NCBI RefSeq assembly: GCF_001592205.1 | Contig: NZ_BCWM01000015.1 | Coordinates: 28,913-92,912, forward strand | Length of the DNA stretch: 64,000 nucleotides | DNA from: Brevundimonas vesicularis NBRC 12165 | GTDB taxonomy: Bacteria; Pseudomonadota; Alphaproteobacteria; Caulobacterales; Caulobacteraceae | Direction: 5' to 3' | In this document: positions 1 through 8,711 of the stretch, piece after piece | How the letters are laid out: each line of letters starts with the position of its first letter | Position numbering within the stretch: position 1 is the first letter of the stretch | The notes under the pieces: generated by a model | Told to the model about the DNA's origin: nothing | Database searches by the model: none | The model's input: the letters and a program-made list of their open reading frames with translations, nothing else | Position numbers and translations under genes: made by a program

Positions 1-40
1 GGGCGAACCCCGGCCTTTCGATTCTCGAACAAGCGTCGCC

Positions 41-2164
41 TTACCAGAGACGGACGCGCTCCTCGGGCGTCAGATAGTATTTCGTGCCCGGTTGGACGTC
101 GAAGGCGTCGTACCAGGCGTCGACGTTGCGCAGCGGGCCGATGACGCGGAACTGTGCGGCCGAGTGCGGGTCGGTGGCGACCTGCTGCTTCAGCGCCTCG
201 TCGCGATACTTCGACTGCCAGACCTGGGCCCAGCCATAGAAGAAGCGCTGGTCGCCGGTCGCGCCGTCCAGAACCGGCGCCGGCTGGCCGTTCAGCGACA
301 GGTGATAGGCCTCGAGACCGACGGCCACGCCAGACGCGTCACCGATGTTCTCGCCCATCGTCAGGCCAGGGTTGATGTGATAGCCGGCGATCGGTTCGTA
401 GGTCGCATATTGCGCGCCCAGACGCGCCGTCAGGGCCTCGAAGTTGGCCTTGTCTTCCGGCGTCCACCAGTTGCGCAGCACGCCGTCGCCATCGGACTTG
501 GAGCCTTGGTCGTCGAAGCCGTGGCCGATCTCGTGCCCGATCACGCCGCCGATGCCGCCGTAGTTGACCGCCGCATCGCCATTCGGATCGAAGAAGGGCG
601 GCTGCAGGATTGCGGCTGGGAAGACGATCTCGTTGTTGGCCGAGTTGTAGTAGGCGTTGACGGTCTGCGGGGTCATGCCCCACTCCGACTTGTCGACCGG
701 CTCGTTCAGACGGGCCAGATCATAGTTCCATTCGAACAGGCCGCGGCGCTCGGCGTTGCCGACCAGGTCGTTCGCGCGGATGTCCAGACCGGAGTAGTCG
801 CGCCACTTGTCGGGATAGCCGATCTTGACGGTAAACTTGCGCAGCTTCTCCTGCGCCGCCGCCTTGGTCTCGGTCCCCATCCAGGTCAGGTTGTCGATCC
901 GGTGCGACAGGGCGGTGCGCAAATTGGCGACCAGCTCTTCCATCTTGGCCTTGGATTCGGCCGGGAAATACTGGGCGACGTAGAGCCGGCCCGTGGCCTC
1001 GCCCAGCGACCCTTCGGCGAAGGAGATGGCGCGCTTCTCGCGGGTGCGCTGCTCAGGCTGACCCGACAGATCGCGCGAACGGAACTCCCATTGGGCGTCT
1101 GCGAAGCGTTTCGACATGAGGGGCGCCATGTCGTCGGCGGTGTGGAAAGCCTGCCAGGCCTGCAGAAGTTCGACCGGCGTCTCGGCGTAGATGGCCGCAA
1201 TCTTGGGCATGGCCGTGTCCTGGCGCACGATCAGGCGCGGCACGCCGCCCAGCTTGGCCGCATCGTAGTAGGCCTGCCAGGCGAAGCCCGGCGCGTCCTC
1301 AGCCAGTTTAGCGATGGTGAACTCGTTGTAGGTCCGGTCGCGGTTGCGGTTCTCGACCGGTGTCCAGTGGGCCTCGGCGATCTTGGTTTCCAGCGCGACG
1401 ATCTGGGCGGCGGTCTCAGTCGGGTTGGTCCAGCCGATCATCTCCAGCATCCGGCCGACATAGGCCTGATACTTCTCTTTCTTGTCGGCGAAACGGGCGT
1501 CCAGATAATAGTCGCGGTTCGGCAGGCCGATGCCCGACTGGCCCGTCGAGACGACGTAGCGGGTCGGTTGCTTGGAATCGATCGTGATGCCGGTACCGAA
1601 GAAGGACGAGCCGAAGCGGCCGGCCGTCTGGCCCATATAGACGGCCATCTTGTCGTGGCTGTCGGCGGCGCGGATCGCAGACAGATAGGGTTGCAGCGGC
1701 TGGGCGTCCAACTGCTCGATGCGCGCCTCGTCGATGTAGGAGCGATAGGCGTCAGCGACCTTGGCCTCGTCCGATCCGGGCGCCAGGTCGGTGCGGTTGG
1801 CCAGGCCCAGCACCAGCTCCTTCATGCGGTTGTCCGACAGTTCGCGCAGCAGGGCGAACGAGCCGTAGCTGGTGCGGTCCGACGGAATGACCAGCTTTTC
1901 CAGCGCCTTGCCGTTGGCGTACTGGAAGAAGTCGTCGCCCGGCTTCACCGAGGTGTCGCGACCGGCCATGTCGAAGCCCCAGGTTCCGTAGCGGGGCGCG
2001 TCGACGCCCTGCCAGCCGGCTGCCGTCTCTTCGCCCGAGAACAGCGAAACGATGGTGCAGGCGTCGTCGATGCAGGCGTGGTCGTGACCGATATCCTGAG
2101 CCAGAACCGTGCTGGCGGGCAGAAGAAGGGCGCCGACGGCGGCCCCGATAAGCAGACGTTTCAT
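41..2164 (-). CDS. M13 family zinc metallopeptidase, exported
   Basis: Neprilysin/PepO-type endopeptidase that should cut short peptides in the periplasm. The chosen start (707 aa) gives a clear Sec signal, MKRLLIGAAVGALLL, ending near VLAQ; a start nine codons earlier would put polar residues ahead of it. The zinc site HEIGH is at about residues 544-548 and the third ligand lies in GENIGDASG (Glu near 605). The substrate-binding NAYY motif lies upstream, and the protein ends in VRLW, close to the CxxW end usual for the family. Length fits M13 (about 650-750 aa). It stands alone on its strand, divergent from the antiporter gene. Family assignment is secure; the substrate is unknown. Confidence 0.95.
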   Translation of the reverse strand: MKRLLIGAAVGALLLPASTVLAQDIGHDHACIDDACTIVSLFSGEETAAGWQGVDAPRYGTWGFDMAGRDTSVKPGDDFFQYANGKALEKLVIPSDRTSYGSFALLRELSDNRMKELVLGLANRTDLAPGSDEAKVADAYRSYIDEARIEQLDAQPLQPYLSAIRAADSHDKMAVYMGQTAGRFGSSFFGTGITIDSKQPTRYVVSTGQSGIGLPNRDYYLDARFADKKEKYQAYVGRMLEMIGWTNPTETAAQIVALETKIAEAHWTPVENRNRDRTYNEFTIAKLAEDAPGFAWQAYYDAAKLGGVPRLIVRQDTAMPKIAAIYAETPVELLQAWQAFHTADDMAPLMSKRFADAQWEFRSRDLSGQPEQRTREKRAISFAEGSLGEATGRLYVAQYFPAESKAKMEELVANLRTALSHRIDNLTWMGTETKAAAQEKLRKFTVKIGYPDKWRDYSGLDIRANDLVGNAERRGLFEWNYDLARLNEPVDKSEWGMTPQTVNAYYNSANNEIVFPAAILQPPFFDPNGDAAVNYGGIGGVIGHEIGHGFDDQGSKSDGDGVLRNWWTPEDKANFEALTARLGAQYATYEPIAGYHINPGLTMGENIGDASGVAVGLEAYHLSLNGQPAPVLDGATGDQRFFYGWAQVWQSKYRDEALKQQVATDPHSAAQFRVIGPLRNVDAWYDAFDVQPGTKYYLTPEERVRLW

Positions 2165-2320
2165 CACTATGTCCCTGTTCCCACCCGGCATTTGGATGGT
2201 TCGGCGCAGACCCTAGTCCGGCGAGGGGGGGTGTCGCCTTAAAAAAAGTTCATGATTGCGATGCGACCTCTCGCCACGGCGGGGGGATCAGGGTCAGATA
2301 CGCCGACGCGAGGAGGGCGG

Positions 2321-4156
2321 ATGCACGGTCAGGGCGGCGACTATAAGGATCTGGTGGTCTTTCTGGCGGCCGCCGGCGTCATCGTGCCCCTGGTCAATCG
2401 GCTGAAGGTCAGCCCCATCCTGGGCTTTCTTGCAGCGGGCGTTTTGCTGGGCCCGGACGGCCTGGGCCGGTTCGCGCAAAGCCTGCCCTGGCTGTCGTGG
2501 CTGACCATCGGCGATCCGGGCCAGCTGGCGCAGCTGTCGGAACTAGGCGTCGCCTTCCTGTTGTTCATGATCGGTCTGGAGCTGTCGTGGGAGCGGCTGC
2601 GCGCCATGCGTCGGCTGGTGTTCGGCCTGGGGCTGATGCAGGTCGTCGTCTGCACCGCCGTGCTGGCGGGCGGCTTCATGCTGATGGGACAGACCTTGGC
2701 CAGCGCGGTGGTGCTGGGCATGGGCCTCGCCCTGTCCTCGACGGCTGTGGTCATGCCCGTGCTGGCCGAACGGGGGCGGCTGAAGGGGACGGTCGGCCGT
2801 TCCACCTTCGCCATCCTGCTGGCTCAGGATTTGTCGGTCGCGCCGATCCTGATCACCGTCACCGTCCTGGCGGCCCTGGCCCAACAGGGCGGCGGTCTGG
2901 ATCCCGCCGTGCTGGGTCGCGCCCTATTCACCCTGGTTCCGGCCGCCATCGGCCTGGGGCTGATGGTGCTGCTAGGACGGGTCGTGCTGCGGCCGATGTT
3001 CCGGTCGGTGGCCAAGGCGCGCAAGGCCGACCAGGGCGGCGAACTGTTCGTCGCCGCCTCGCTGCTGGTGGTGGTCGGCGCCGGTCTCGCCGCCCAGGCC
3101 AGCGGCCTGTCGATGAGCATCGGCGCGCTTCTGGCCGGCGTGCTGCTGGCCGAGACCGAATTTCGGCGCGAGGTCGAGGTTTCCATCGAACCGTTCAAGG
3201 GGCTTTTGCTAGGCGTCTTCTTCGTCGGCGTCGGCCTGGGCCTGGATCTGGACGCCATCGCCGCCGATCCGGTCGGCGTGTTCGGCTTGGCCCTGGCCCT
3301 GACGATCGTGAAGACCGCCGTCATCTTCAGCCTGGCCCGCTTCTGGGGCCTGGGCGCCCGCCCGGCGTTGGAGACGGCGCTCGTTCTGGCGCCGGCGGGC
3401 GAGTTCGCCTTTGTGGTCTTCGCCACCGGCCTGGTCGAGGGGCTTGCGCCGCCGCAGCTGACCAACACCGTGGCCCTGTCGGCGACCGTGAGCATCTTTT
3501 CGATCCCCCTGCTCGCCCTGCTGGGCCAGAAGTTGGCGCGCAAGTCGGCAGCCGCAGGCCAGCCCGTCGAGCTACCAACGCTGGAGGCGGCCGACGGTGC
3601 GGTCATCATCGTCGGCTTCGGGCGCGTCGGTCGGCTGATCGGTGAAATGCTGAAGGCGCACGATCAGCCCTTCATCGCCCTGGACACCGATGCGGGCGCG
3701 GTCGCCGGCGGCCGGCGTGACGGATTCGATGTCTTCTATGGTGATGCGGGGCGGCGCGAGATGCTCCAGCACTGCGGCGTCCAGTCCACCCGCGCCCTGA
3801 TCGTCACCATGGACGCGCCGACCAAGGTGGACGAGGTGGTCACCACGGCGCGGTCCATGCGCGACGACCTGATCCTGATCGCCCGCGCCCGTGACGACCA
3901 GCACGCCATCCGGCTGTATGGACTGGGCGTCACCGACGCCGTGCCGGAGACGACCGAGGCCAGTCTCCAGCTCGCCGAAAACACCCTGGTCGATCTGGGC
4001 GTGCCCATGGGTCTGGTGCTCGCCTCGGTCCACGAACGTCGCGATCAGTTTCGCAAGGCCTTCCAGTCGGCCATCCCGATCGAGCGTCGCAATCGCCCCA
4101 GCCGCGCGCTGCGCCGCACGCTGCGCCCGGTGCGCGTCGACCCCGCGCCGGAGTAA
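2321..4156 (+). CDS. CPA2 family monovalent cation:proton antiporter, Kef/YbaL-like
   Basis: Inner-membrane K+ or Na+/H+ exchanger with a cytoplasmic regulatory domain. The first roughly 400 residues form about 12 hydrophobic segments typical of Na_H_Exchanger proteins. From about residue 428 a TrkA-N Rossmann domain starts with VIIVGFGRVGRLIG and runs through a nucleotide-binding acidic stretch (FIALDTDAG). The start at 2321 is chosen because GAGGAGGG sits 5-10 bases ahead; an in-frame ATG 23 codons earlier lacks such a site and adds a polar tail before the first membrane helix. The protein is 611 aa. No KefF/KefG-type partner lies nearby, so glutathione gating cannot be claimed. Confidence 0.92.
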   Translation: MHGQGGDYKDLVVFLAAAGVIVPLVNRLKVSPILGFLAAGVLLGPDGLGRFAQSLPWLSWLTIGDPGQLAQLSELGVAFLLFMIGLELSWERLRAMRRLVFGLGLMQVVVCTAVLAGGFMLMGQTLASAVVLGMGLALSSTAVVMPVLAERGRLKGTVGRSTFAILLAQDLSVAPILITVTVLAALAQQGGGLDPAVLGRALFTLVPAAIGLGLMVLLGRVVLRPMFRSVAKARKADQGGELFVAASLLVVVGAGLAAQASGLSMSIGALLAGVLLAETEFRREVEVSIEPFKGLLLGVFFVGVGLGLDLDAIAADPVGVFGLALALTIVKTAVIFSLARFWGLGARPALETALVLAPAGEFAFVVFATGLVEGLAPPQLTNTVALSATVSIFSIPLLALLGQKLARKSAAAGQPVELPTLEAADGAVIIVGFGRVGRLIGEMLKAHDQPFIALDTDAGAVAGGRRDGFDVFYGDAGRREMLQHCGVQSTRALIVTMDAPTKVDEVVTTARSMRDDLILIARARDDQHAIRLYGLGVTDAVPETTEASLQLAENTLVDLGVPMGLVLASVHERRDQFRKAFQSAIPIERRNRPSRALRRTLRPVRVDPAPE

Positions 4157-4346
4157 GGGAAGCCCCTTACAGACGGTCGCCGGACCCATTTTCGTCATGG
4201 TTCCGTGATGCAAGCGCGCCTCTCCATGACTGCATCTGCGGAGCAGACGCGCCCTTCAGGTCCGACCCAAGGGCTCAGACATTCATTCGAGGTCGATGCC
4301 GGGCGCCCCCGACCAGAGACCGAAAGTAGAGTAAAAGCCTGATTAT

Positions 4347-4988
4347 ATGACAGATACCGTCGCCTCCCTCGCTGTCGAGCCCCGCTTGAACCGCCGCCAG
4401 GCCGCCAAGATCCGCACGCGACAAAAGGTTCTGGACGCCGCCCGCTCGCTCTTCGCCGAGCGCGGCTATGAGCCCGCCACGATCCGCGACATCGCCAAGG
4501 GCGCGGGCATGTCCACCGGCGCCGTCTTCGCCAACTTCCAGGACAAGGCCGAACTGTTCGAGGCGGTCCTGACCGAGGACATGACGCGTCTGGCCGAGGT
4601 GGTCGAGGCCGCGGCGCCCGAAGGCGAACCCGTCCGCCAGCGCCTCGTCAGCGCGCTGAGCGCCGGCTACCACTCGTCGCTGGACCAACTGCCTCTGTTC
4701 CAGGCCATCGTGGCCCGCTCGTGGTTCCAGCCCCTGGCCGCTGAAATGCGCGCCCGCGCCGCGACCAAGAACCTGCTGCTCGCCATCAGCAACATCCTTC
4801 AGGATGCAGTGGCCAAGGGCGAGCTGTCCAAGGACGCCGACAGCCGTCTGCTGGTCGAGCTGATCTGGGACGCCTATCTGTCGAACTACCGCCGCGCCGC
4901 CTATGACGAGTGGGACGCGCAGGCCCTGTCGGACCATATGGGCAAGCAGATCGACGTGATCCTGGCCGGCGCCATCGCCGCCAAATAA
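4347..4988 (+). CDS. TetR/AcrR family transcriptional regulator
   Basis: One-component repressor of 213 aa. The N-terminal DNA-binding domain begins with RQKVLDAARSLFAERGYE and its helix-turn-helix spans about residues 45-64 (TIRDIAKGAGMSTGAVFANF). The C-terminal ligand domain is not recognisable. There is no clear ribosome binding site before the ATG: the preceding bases are AT-rich (GATTATATG), so a leaderless or very short-leader transcript is possible. No same-strand partner follows, because a strong terminator comes directly after; the target may be its own promoter or the upstream antiporter gene. Function beyond regulation is unknown. Confidence 0.9.
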   Translation: MTDTVASLAVEPRLNRRQAAKIRTRQKVLDAARSLFAERGYEPATIRDIAKGAGMSTGAVFANFQDKAELFEAVLTEDMTRLAEVVEAAAPEGEPVRQRLVSALSAGYHSSLDQLPLFQAIVARSWFQPLAAEMRARAATKNLLLAISNILQDAVAKGELSKDADSRLLVELIWDAYLSNYRRAAYDEWDAQALSDHMGKQIDVILAGAIAAK

Positions 4989-5013
4989 GCCAGAGCAAAG
5001 CCGCTTTTCGAAA

Positions 5014-5046
5014 GGCCGGGTCCGCCAGCGCGGGCCCGGCCTTTTT
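5014..5046 (+). terminator. Rho-independent terminator of the TetR gene
   Basis: A GC-rich stem (GGCCGGGTCCGC pairing with GCGGGCCCGGCC) is followed at once by TTTTT. It lies 25 bases after the TetR stop and just before the convergent smr gene end. Confidence 0.85.
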
Positions 5047-5054
5047 CGTGAGCG

Positions 5055-5636
5055 TCAGGCCCGGCGTTTCAGGGTGACGTAGAAGGCGCCGTTTCCGCCG
5101 TGCTTCTGGTGGGCGATGGTGAAGCCCGACACGACGCCGCGCAGTGCGGGCGAATGCATCCATTCCGCAAAGGCCGAGCGGATCACCCCGCCGCCCATCC
5201 GACCCTGTCCGGTGATGACCAGCACCGCACGCATTCCGCGCGCCTGGCAGGATGTCAGGAAGCCTCGAAGCTGATCCTCAGCCTCGAATCGGCCAAAGCC
5301 ATGCAGGTCGATGCGCGCCTCGATGGGATCGCGTTCGCGCGACAGCCGCTGCTTGCGGCGCGGCTCCAGATCCTCGGGCGCGGGCTTGGGCTTGTTCGGC
5401 GAGGGTCGCTTTTCCGCCGGCGGCGCGAGAGCGGCGCGTTTGGGAGACGCCTTGATCAGGGGGCGCGGCCGCTCGATCGGCGTCACCACGATCTCGGGCG
5501 GCGTTTCGGCGCCGGGCGTGACGCGGGCGGCCTTGCGCGTCCTCGGCGTCACGACTGATCCGGCCACACGGGTCCAGATGCGACGGTCTTCGGGCGTCAG
5601 TCCGTTCTCATCACGGCTCGAGCCCTTTCGCCTCAT
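5055..5636 (-). CDS. Smr/MutS2-type domain protein
   Basis: Small MutS-related protein of 193 aa. The first about 100 residues are Arg/Pro/Lys-rich and probably disordered. The Smr domain runs from about residue 105 to the end, with the DLHG motif at 110-113 and VITGQGRMGGGVIR from 140, the two hallmark motifs. Smr domains nick or bind branched DNA or RNA; stand-alone alphaproteobacterial members have no settled role. The ATG overlaps the stop of the upstream XRE gene (ATGA), so the three genes from 6502 to 5055 are probably co-transcribed and translationally coupled. Confidence 0.88.
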   Translation of the reverse strand: MRRKGSSRDENGLTPEDRRIWTRVAGSVVTPRTRKAARVTPGAETPPEIVVTPIERPRPLIKASPKRAALAPPAEKRPSPNKPKPAPEDLEPRRKQRLSRERDPIEARIDLHGFGRFEAEDQLRGFLTSCQARGMRAVLVITGQGRMGGGVIRSAFAEWMHSPALRGVVSGFTIAHQKHGGNGAFYVTLKRRA

Positions 5637-5872
5637 GCCTCGCCGTCGTCCTCGATCGTGTCGCCGGGACCAGGCTCGTGCGCCAGCAAGTCACCGGGCT
5701 GGCAGTCCAACTCGCGGCACAGGGCGTCCAGGGTCGAGAACCGAACCGCGCGCGCCTTGCCCGTCTTCAGGATCGACAGGTTCGCCACCGTGACCCCGAC
5801 CCGGTCGGCGAGTTCGGTCAACGACATGCGGCGTTCCACGAGGACGCGGTCGAGCTGGACGCGGATGGCCAT
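5633..5872 (-). CDS. XRE-family regulator, YozG-like
   Basis: A 79-aa Cro/CI-type DNA-binding protein. The helix-turn-helix is visible as MSLTELADRVGVTVANLSIL, followed by a LDALCRELDCQPGDLL segment typical of YozG-like regulators. The start is the ATG at 5872, behind GTAGGA; a TTG two codons earlier is less likely. It follows the DUF2975 membrane protein by 24 bases, a pairing seen in many bacteria, and overlaps the smr start by 4 bases. Likely an autoregulator or a regulator tied to the membrane partner; the signal is unknown. Confidence 0.88.
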   Translation of the reverse strand: MAIRVQLDRVLVERRMSLTELADRVGVTVANLSILKTGKARAVRFSTLDALCRELDCQPGDLLAHEPGPGDTIEDDGEA

Positions 5873-5896
5873 GCGCAAATCCTACTTCGAAACGGC

Positions 5897-6502
5897 TCAG
5901 ATCGTCAGTTCGGATTCGCGACGCAGGCGCGCGCCCTCGCGGAACACCTCCGCCAGCACGAAGACGATAAGCACGGAAAAGATGGGGGTCAGCAGTTCGC
6001 CAAAGCCCTGCGGATCCATGACGCCGGGCGCCAGCCGCTTGGCGACGAAGCCTTGAGCCACCCAGACGCCGCCGGTCACGACCGCCAGGGTCAGGCCGAT
6101 CTGGCGCAGGCGACGGACGTTATCGGGCTGGAACGGGTCGCCCATGGTCAGGGTGCGGATGATGCGGCGCAGGCTGCGCAAGATCAGCATGAACCCGCCG
6201 AAATAGGCGGTCGCGGCGCCCAAACCGAACAGCAGCAGGGTGCGCGTCAGCGGCAGTTGCTTGCCGCCGGAATCCCCGCTGACGGTGATGTTCACATTGT
6301 CTAGGGGAATGAAGATCGCGGCGATAACCAGCAACAGCAGAATGCCGGTGATCAACCAGAGAAGGATATAGGCGACGTCCAGAACCACCTTCAACACGCT
6401 GGACACCGAACCCGGGCCGAGCGCTTTGATCGGCGCGGCCAGCCAGTTCGGAACGCTTGCCTCGCCTCGCTTCAGCGGATTTGGCGGCAGGGGCAGGCGC
6501 AT
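5897..6502 (-). CDS. DUF2975 membrane protein
   Basis: A 201-aa integral membrane protein with about four hydrophobic segments (near residues 40-66, 88-110, 135-155 and 170-190). The segment TMGDPFQPDNVRRLRQIG in the third loop is the signature of DUF2975. These proteins are regularly encoded beside a small YozG-type XRE regulator, as here, which suggests a membrane sensor-regulator pair, but no function is established. There is no good ribosome binding site upstream. Hydrophobic profile and context are clear; the biochemical role is unknown. Confidence 0.85.
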   Translation of the reverse strand: MRLPLPPNPLKRGEASVPNWLAAPIKALGPGSVSSVLKVVLDVAYILLWLITGILLLLVIAAIFIPLDNVNITVSGDSGGKQLPLTRTLLLFGLGAATAYFGGFMLILRSLRRIIRTLTMGDPFQPDNVRRLRQIGLTLAVVTGGVWVAQGFVAKRLAPGVMDPQGFGELLTPIFSVLIVFVLAEVFREGARLRRESELTI

Positions 6503-6631
6503 GGTCTTTTTGATCTCAAGCCGGGGAAGGCGGGGCGATGGCCACGCGGGGTCCGGCGAACCCGCGCGCGGCTCTATACATCGCGGTCTTCATGCAGGTC
6601 GTCAAAGCTCCAGTGATCGAAAAGAGAGGGA

Positions 6632-6748
6632 TCAAAGAGCTTGGAACAGGGTGACGACCAGGGCGGTGGGCAGGGCGGCGATCAGAACGGTGCTGACAAA
6701 AGCAGCGCCGACCTTGTCGAGCCACATCGAGGTGTTCATCGTATGCAT
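6632..6748 (-). CDS. 38-aa small membrane protein, function unknown
   Basis: A very short reading frame with good translational signals: GGAG lies 7 bases ahead of the ATG. The peptide starts MHTMNTSMWLDKVGAAF and continues as one hydrophobic helix (VSTVLIAALPTALVVTLFQAL) to the stop, so it would span the membrane once. A second ATG at codon 4 is possible. It lies alone between the DUF2975 gene on the same strand, about 130 bases downstream, and rdgB on the other strand. I do not recognise a named family. Reality of the gene is inferred from the ribosome site and hydrophobic pattern only. Confidence 0.55.
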   Translation of the reverse strand: MHTMNTSMWLDKVGAAFVSTVLIAALPTALVVTLFQAL

Positions 6749-6898
6749 TGTGGTTCTCCGTCTTTCGTGTTTGGGCGATTATCGCCGTTTGGATTTGTTA
6801 GCCGCATGATCGTTCCCGTTTTTCCGGAAGTCCTGAACGCTGCGACCTCGTTCCTGACGATCAATAGATAGGCCGTGCGGGCGAAAAAGGCACGTTAC

Positions 6899-6915
6899 AT
6901 ATCGTTTAACGATAT
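6899..6915. promoter_or_regulatory. Perfect palindrome in the rdgB promoter region
   Basis: ATATCGTT-T-AACGATAT is an exact 8-bp inverted repeat around one base, in an AT-rich stretch about 40 bases before rdgB. It could be a regulator binding site for rdgB or for the divergent small membrane protein. No regulator can be assigned from the sequence. Confidence 0.45.
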
Positions 6916-6955
6916 TAAACTTTGGCAATAGACTGTTTCAGGAGCGTGATCGACG

Positions 6956-7558
6956 ATGAATCTCAAGCTTATCAAAGGGATGCGGATCATCGTGGCGACG
7001 CATAACGCCGGCAAGGTTCCCGAAATCTCGGCGCTGCTCGGCGGAAATTACGAACTCGTCACGGCCGGCCAGCTGAACCTGCCCGAACCCGACGAAACGG
7101 AGAGCACCTTCACCGGCAACGCCATGCTGAAGGCGCGTCACGCGGCTGAGCTGTCGGGAGAGGTTTCGCTGGCCGACGATTCCGGCCTGTCGGTCGCGGC
7201 GCTGGATGGCGCGCCGGGCATCTTCTCTGCGCGCTGGGCCGGGCCGGGCAAGGATTTCGCCGTCGCCATGAAGAAGGTCGAGGAGCGGCTGGAAGAGATC
7301 GGCGCGACGGACCGCACCGCCTGGTTCACCTCGGCTCTGGCGGTCGCCTGGCCGGACGGCCCCTGTGTGGTGGTGCAGGGCGAGGTTCACGGCCAGCTAA
7401 CCTTCCCCCCACGCGGGGATCGGGGGTTTGGTTACGACCCGCTTTTCATTCCGACTGGCGGCGACCGGACCTTTGGCGAGATGGAGCCGGCGGCCAAGGA
7501 CGCCATCAGCCACCGCACCGTCGCCTTCGCCAAGCTGAGAGCGGCCCTGATTGACTGA
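6956..7558 (+). CDS. rdgB: XTP/dITP pyrophosphatase RdgB (HAM1 family)
   Basis: House-cleaning enzyme that hydrolyses ITP, dITP and XTP to monophosphates and keeps deaminated purines out of nucleic acids. The 200-aa product carries the substrate loop VATHNAGK at about residues 13-20, ADDSGL in the middle, and FGYDPLF plus ISHR near the C terminus, all standard RdgB motifs. The start at 6956 lies 11 bases behind AGGAG; an ATG at codon 9 would also begin right before the family's core. The hemW start lies inside its last codons, so the two are probably translationally coupled, an order common in alphaproteobacteria. Confidence 0.95.
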   Translation: MNLKLIKGMRIIVATHNAGKVPEISALLGGNYELVTAGQLNLPEPDETESTFTGNAMLKARHAAELSGEVSLADDSGLSVAALDGAPGIFSARWAGPGKDFAVAMKKVEERLEEIGATDRTAWFTSALAVAWPDGPCVVVQGEVHGQLTFPPRGDRGFGYDPLFIPTGGDRTFGEMEPAAKDAISHRTVAFAKLRAALID

Positions 7559-8711
7559 TCCTCTTGATCCGGGATCGGACGTCGGCCTCTACGTCCACTG
7601 GCCCTATTGCGCGCGCATCTGCCCCTACTGCGACTTCAACGTCGTGCGCGATCGCGGGCGCACCGAGGAACAGGCCGGGCTGGTCGAGGCAATCCTGACC
7701 GATCTGCGCGCCCAGAGAGATTTGACAGGTCCGCGTCGCCTGGCCTCGATCTTCTTCGGCGGCGGCACGCCGTCGCTGATGGCGCCCGACGCCGTCGCGC
7801 GCATCGTGGCGGCGGCGCGCGACCTGTTCCCGCCCGCCGGCGACATCGAGATCACGCTGGAGGCCAATCCCACGGACGCCGAGGCCGGCCGTTTCGCCGC
7901 CCTGGCCGACGCCGGGATCAACCGCCTGTCGATGGGCGTCCAGGCGCTGGACGACGCCGCCCTGCGTTTTCTGGGTCGCGACCATTCGGCGGCCGAGGCC
8001 CTGCGCGCGGTCGATCTAGCCCGCCGCGCCTTCGACCGTCTGTCCATCGACCTGATCTACGCCCGCCCGGACCAGACGCCTGAAGATTGGGCCGCCGAAC
8101 TGACCGCGGCGCTGGCGCTCGGGTTCGAACACGTCTCGCCCTATCAGCTGACCATAGAGCCGACGACCGCCTTTGGCCGGGCCTTCGCACGGGGAACCCT
8201 GACCCCGCCTGACGAGGACCGGGCCGCCTCCCTCTACGAAACCACCCAGGATGTCCTCTCGGCCGCCGGCTTCGAAGCCTATGAGGTGTCCAACCACGCG
8301 CGCGGTCCCGCCGCCCGGTCGTCGCACAATCTGCATGTCTGGAGCGGCGGCGACTATCTGGGACTTGGCCCCGGCGCCCATGGCCGGCTGACGCTGGACG
8401 GCGTTAGGACCGCGACCGTCGCCCACCGCCGCATCGCCGATTATGTGGCGGGCGTCTCGGGCCTCACGCCCTGGTGCGAGCGCGACGCCCAGACGCCGGT
8501 CGACGCCGCAGAAGAACGTTTGCTGCTGGCCCTGCGCACCACCGAAGGCGCGCCTGTCGCCCTGCTGTCGCCGCTCGGCCTGTCGGCAGAACGCGCGCCG
8601 GTCGCGGACCTGATCGGCGACGGGTTCCTGATGCTGAAGGCCGAGCGACTGATCGCCACCGAGCGCGGCCGCCCGGTGCTGGACGGCGTGCTGAAGGCGC
8701 TGCTGACTTAG
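7551..8711 (+). CDS. hemW: Radical SAM heme chaperone HemW
   Basis: HemN-like radical SAM protein that is thought to carry heme to membrane acceptors rather than oxidise coproporphyrinogen. It starts with TTG and overlaps rdgB by 8 bases. The CX3CX2C cluster motif is Cys20, Cys24 and Cys27 (YCARICPYCDF), and GGGTPS follows. The HemW signature before GLGPGAHG reads HNLHVW, where the usual motif is HNxxYW, so the aromatic before Trp is replaced by Val. Length, 386 aa, is normal. Its stop overlaps the convergent mprF-like gene by 3 bases. Confidence 0.93.
   Translation: MTDPLDPGSDVGLYVHWPYCARICPYCDFNVVRDRGRTEEQAGLVEAILTDLRAQRDLTGPRRLASIFFGGGTPSLMAPDAVARIVAAARDLFPPAGDIEITLEANPTDAEAGRFAALADAGINRLSMGVQALDDAALRFLGRDHSAAEALRAVDLARRAFDRLSIDLIYARPDQTPEDWAAELTAALALGFEHVSPYQLTIEPTTAFGRAFARGTLTPPDEDRAASLYETTQDVLSAAGFEAYEVSNHARGPAARSSHNLHVWSGGDYLGLGPGAHGRLTLDGVRTATVAHRRIADYVAGVSGLTPWCERDAQTPVDAAEERLLLALRTTEGAPVALLSPLGLSAERAPVADLIGDGFLMLKAERLIATERGRPVLDGVLKALLT

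Noticed and set aside
92..2242. A 716-codon frame opposite the M13 peptidase
   Set aside because: It is a mirror of a well-supported gene; its sequence is low in complexity and lacks any domain.
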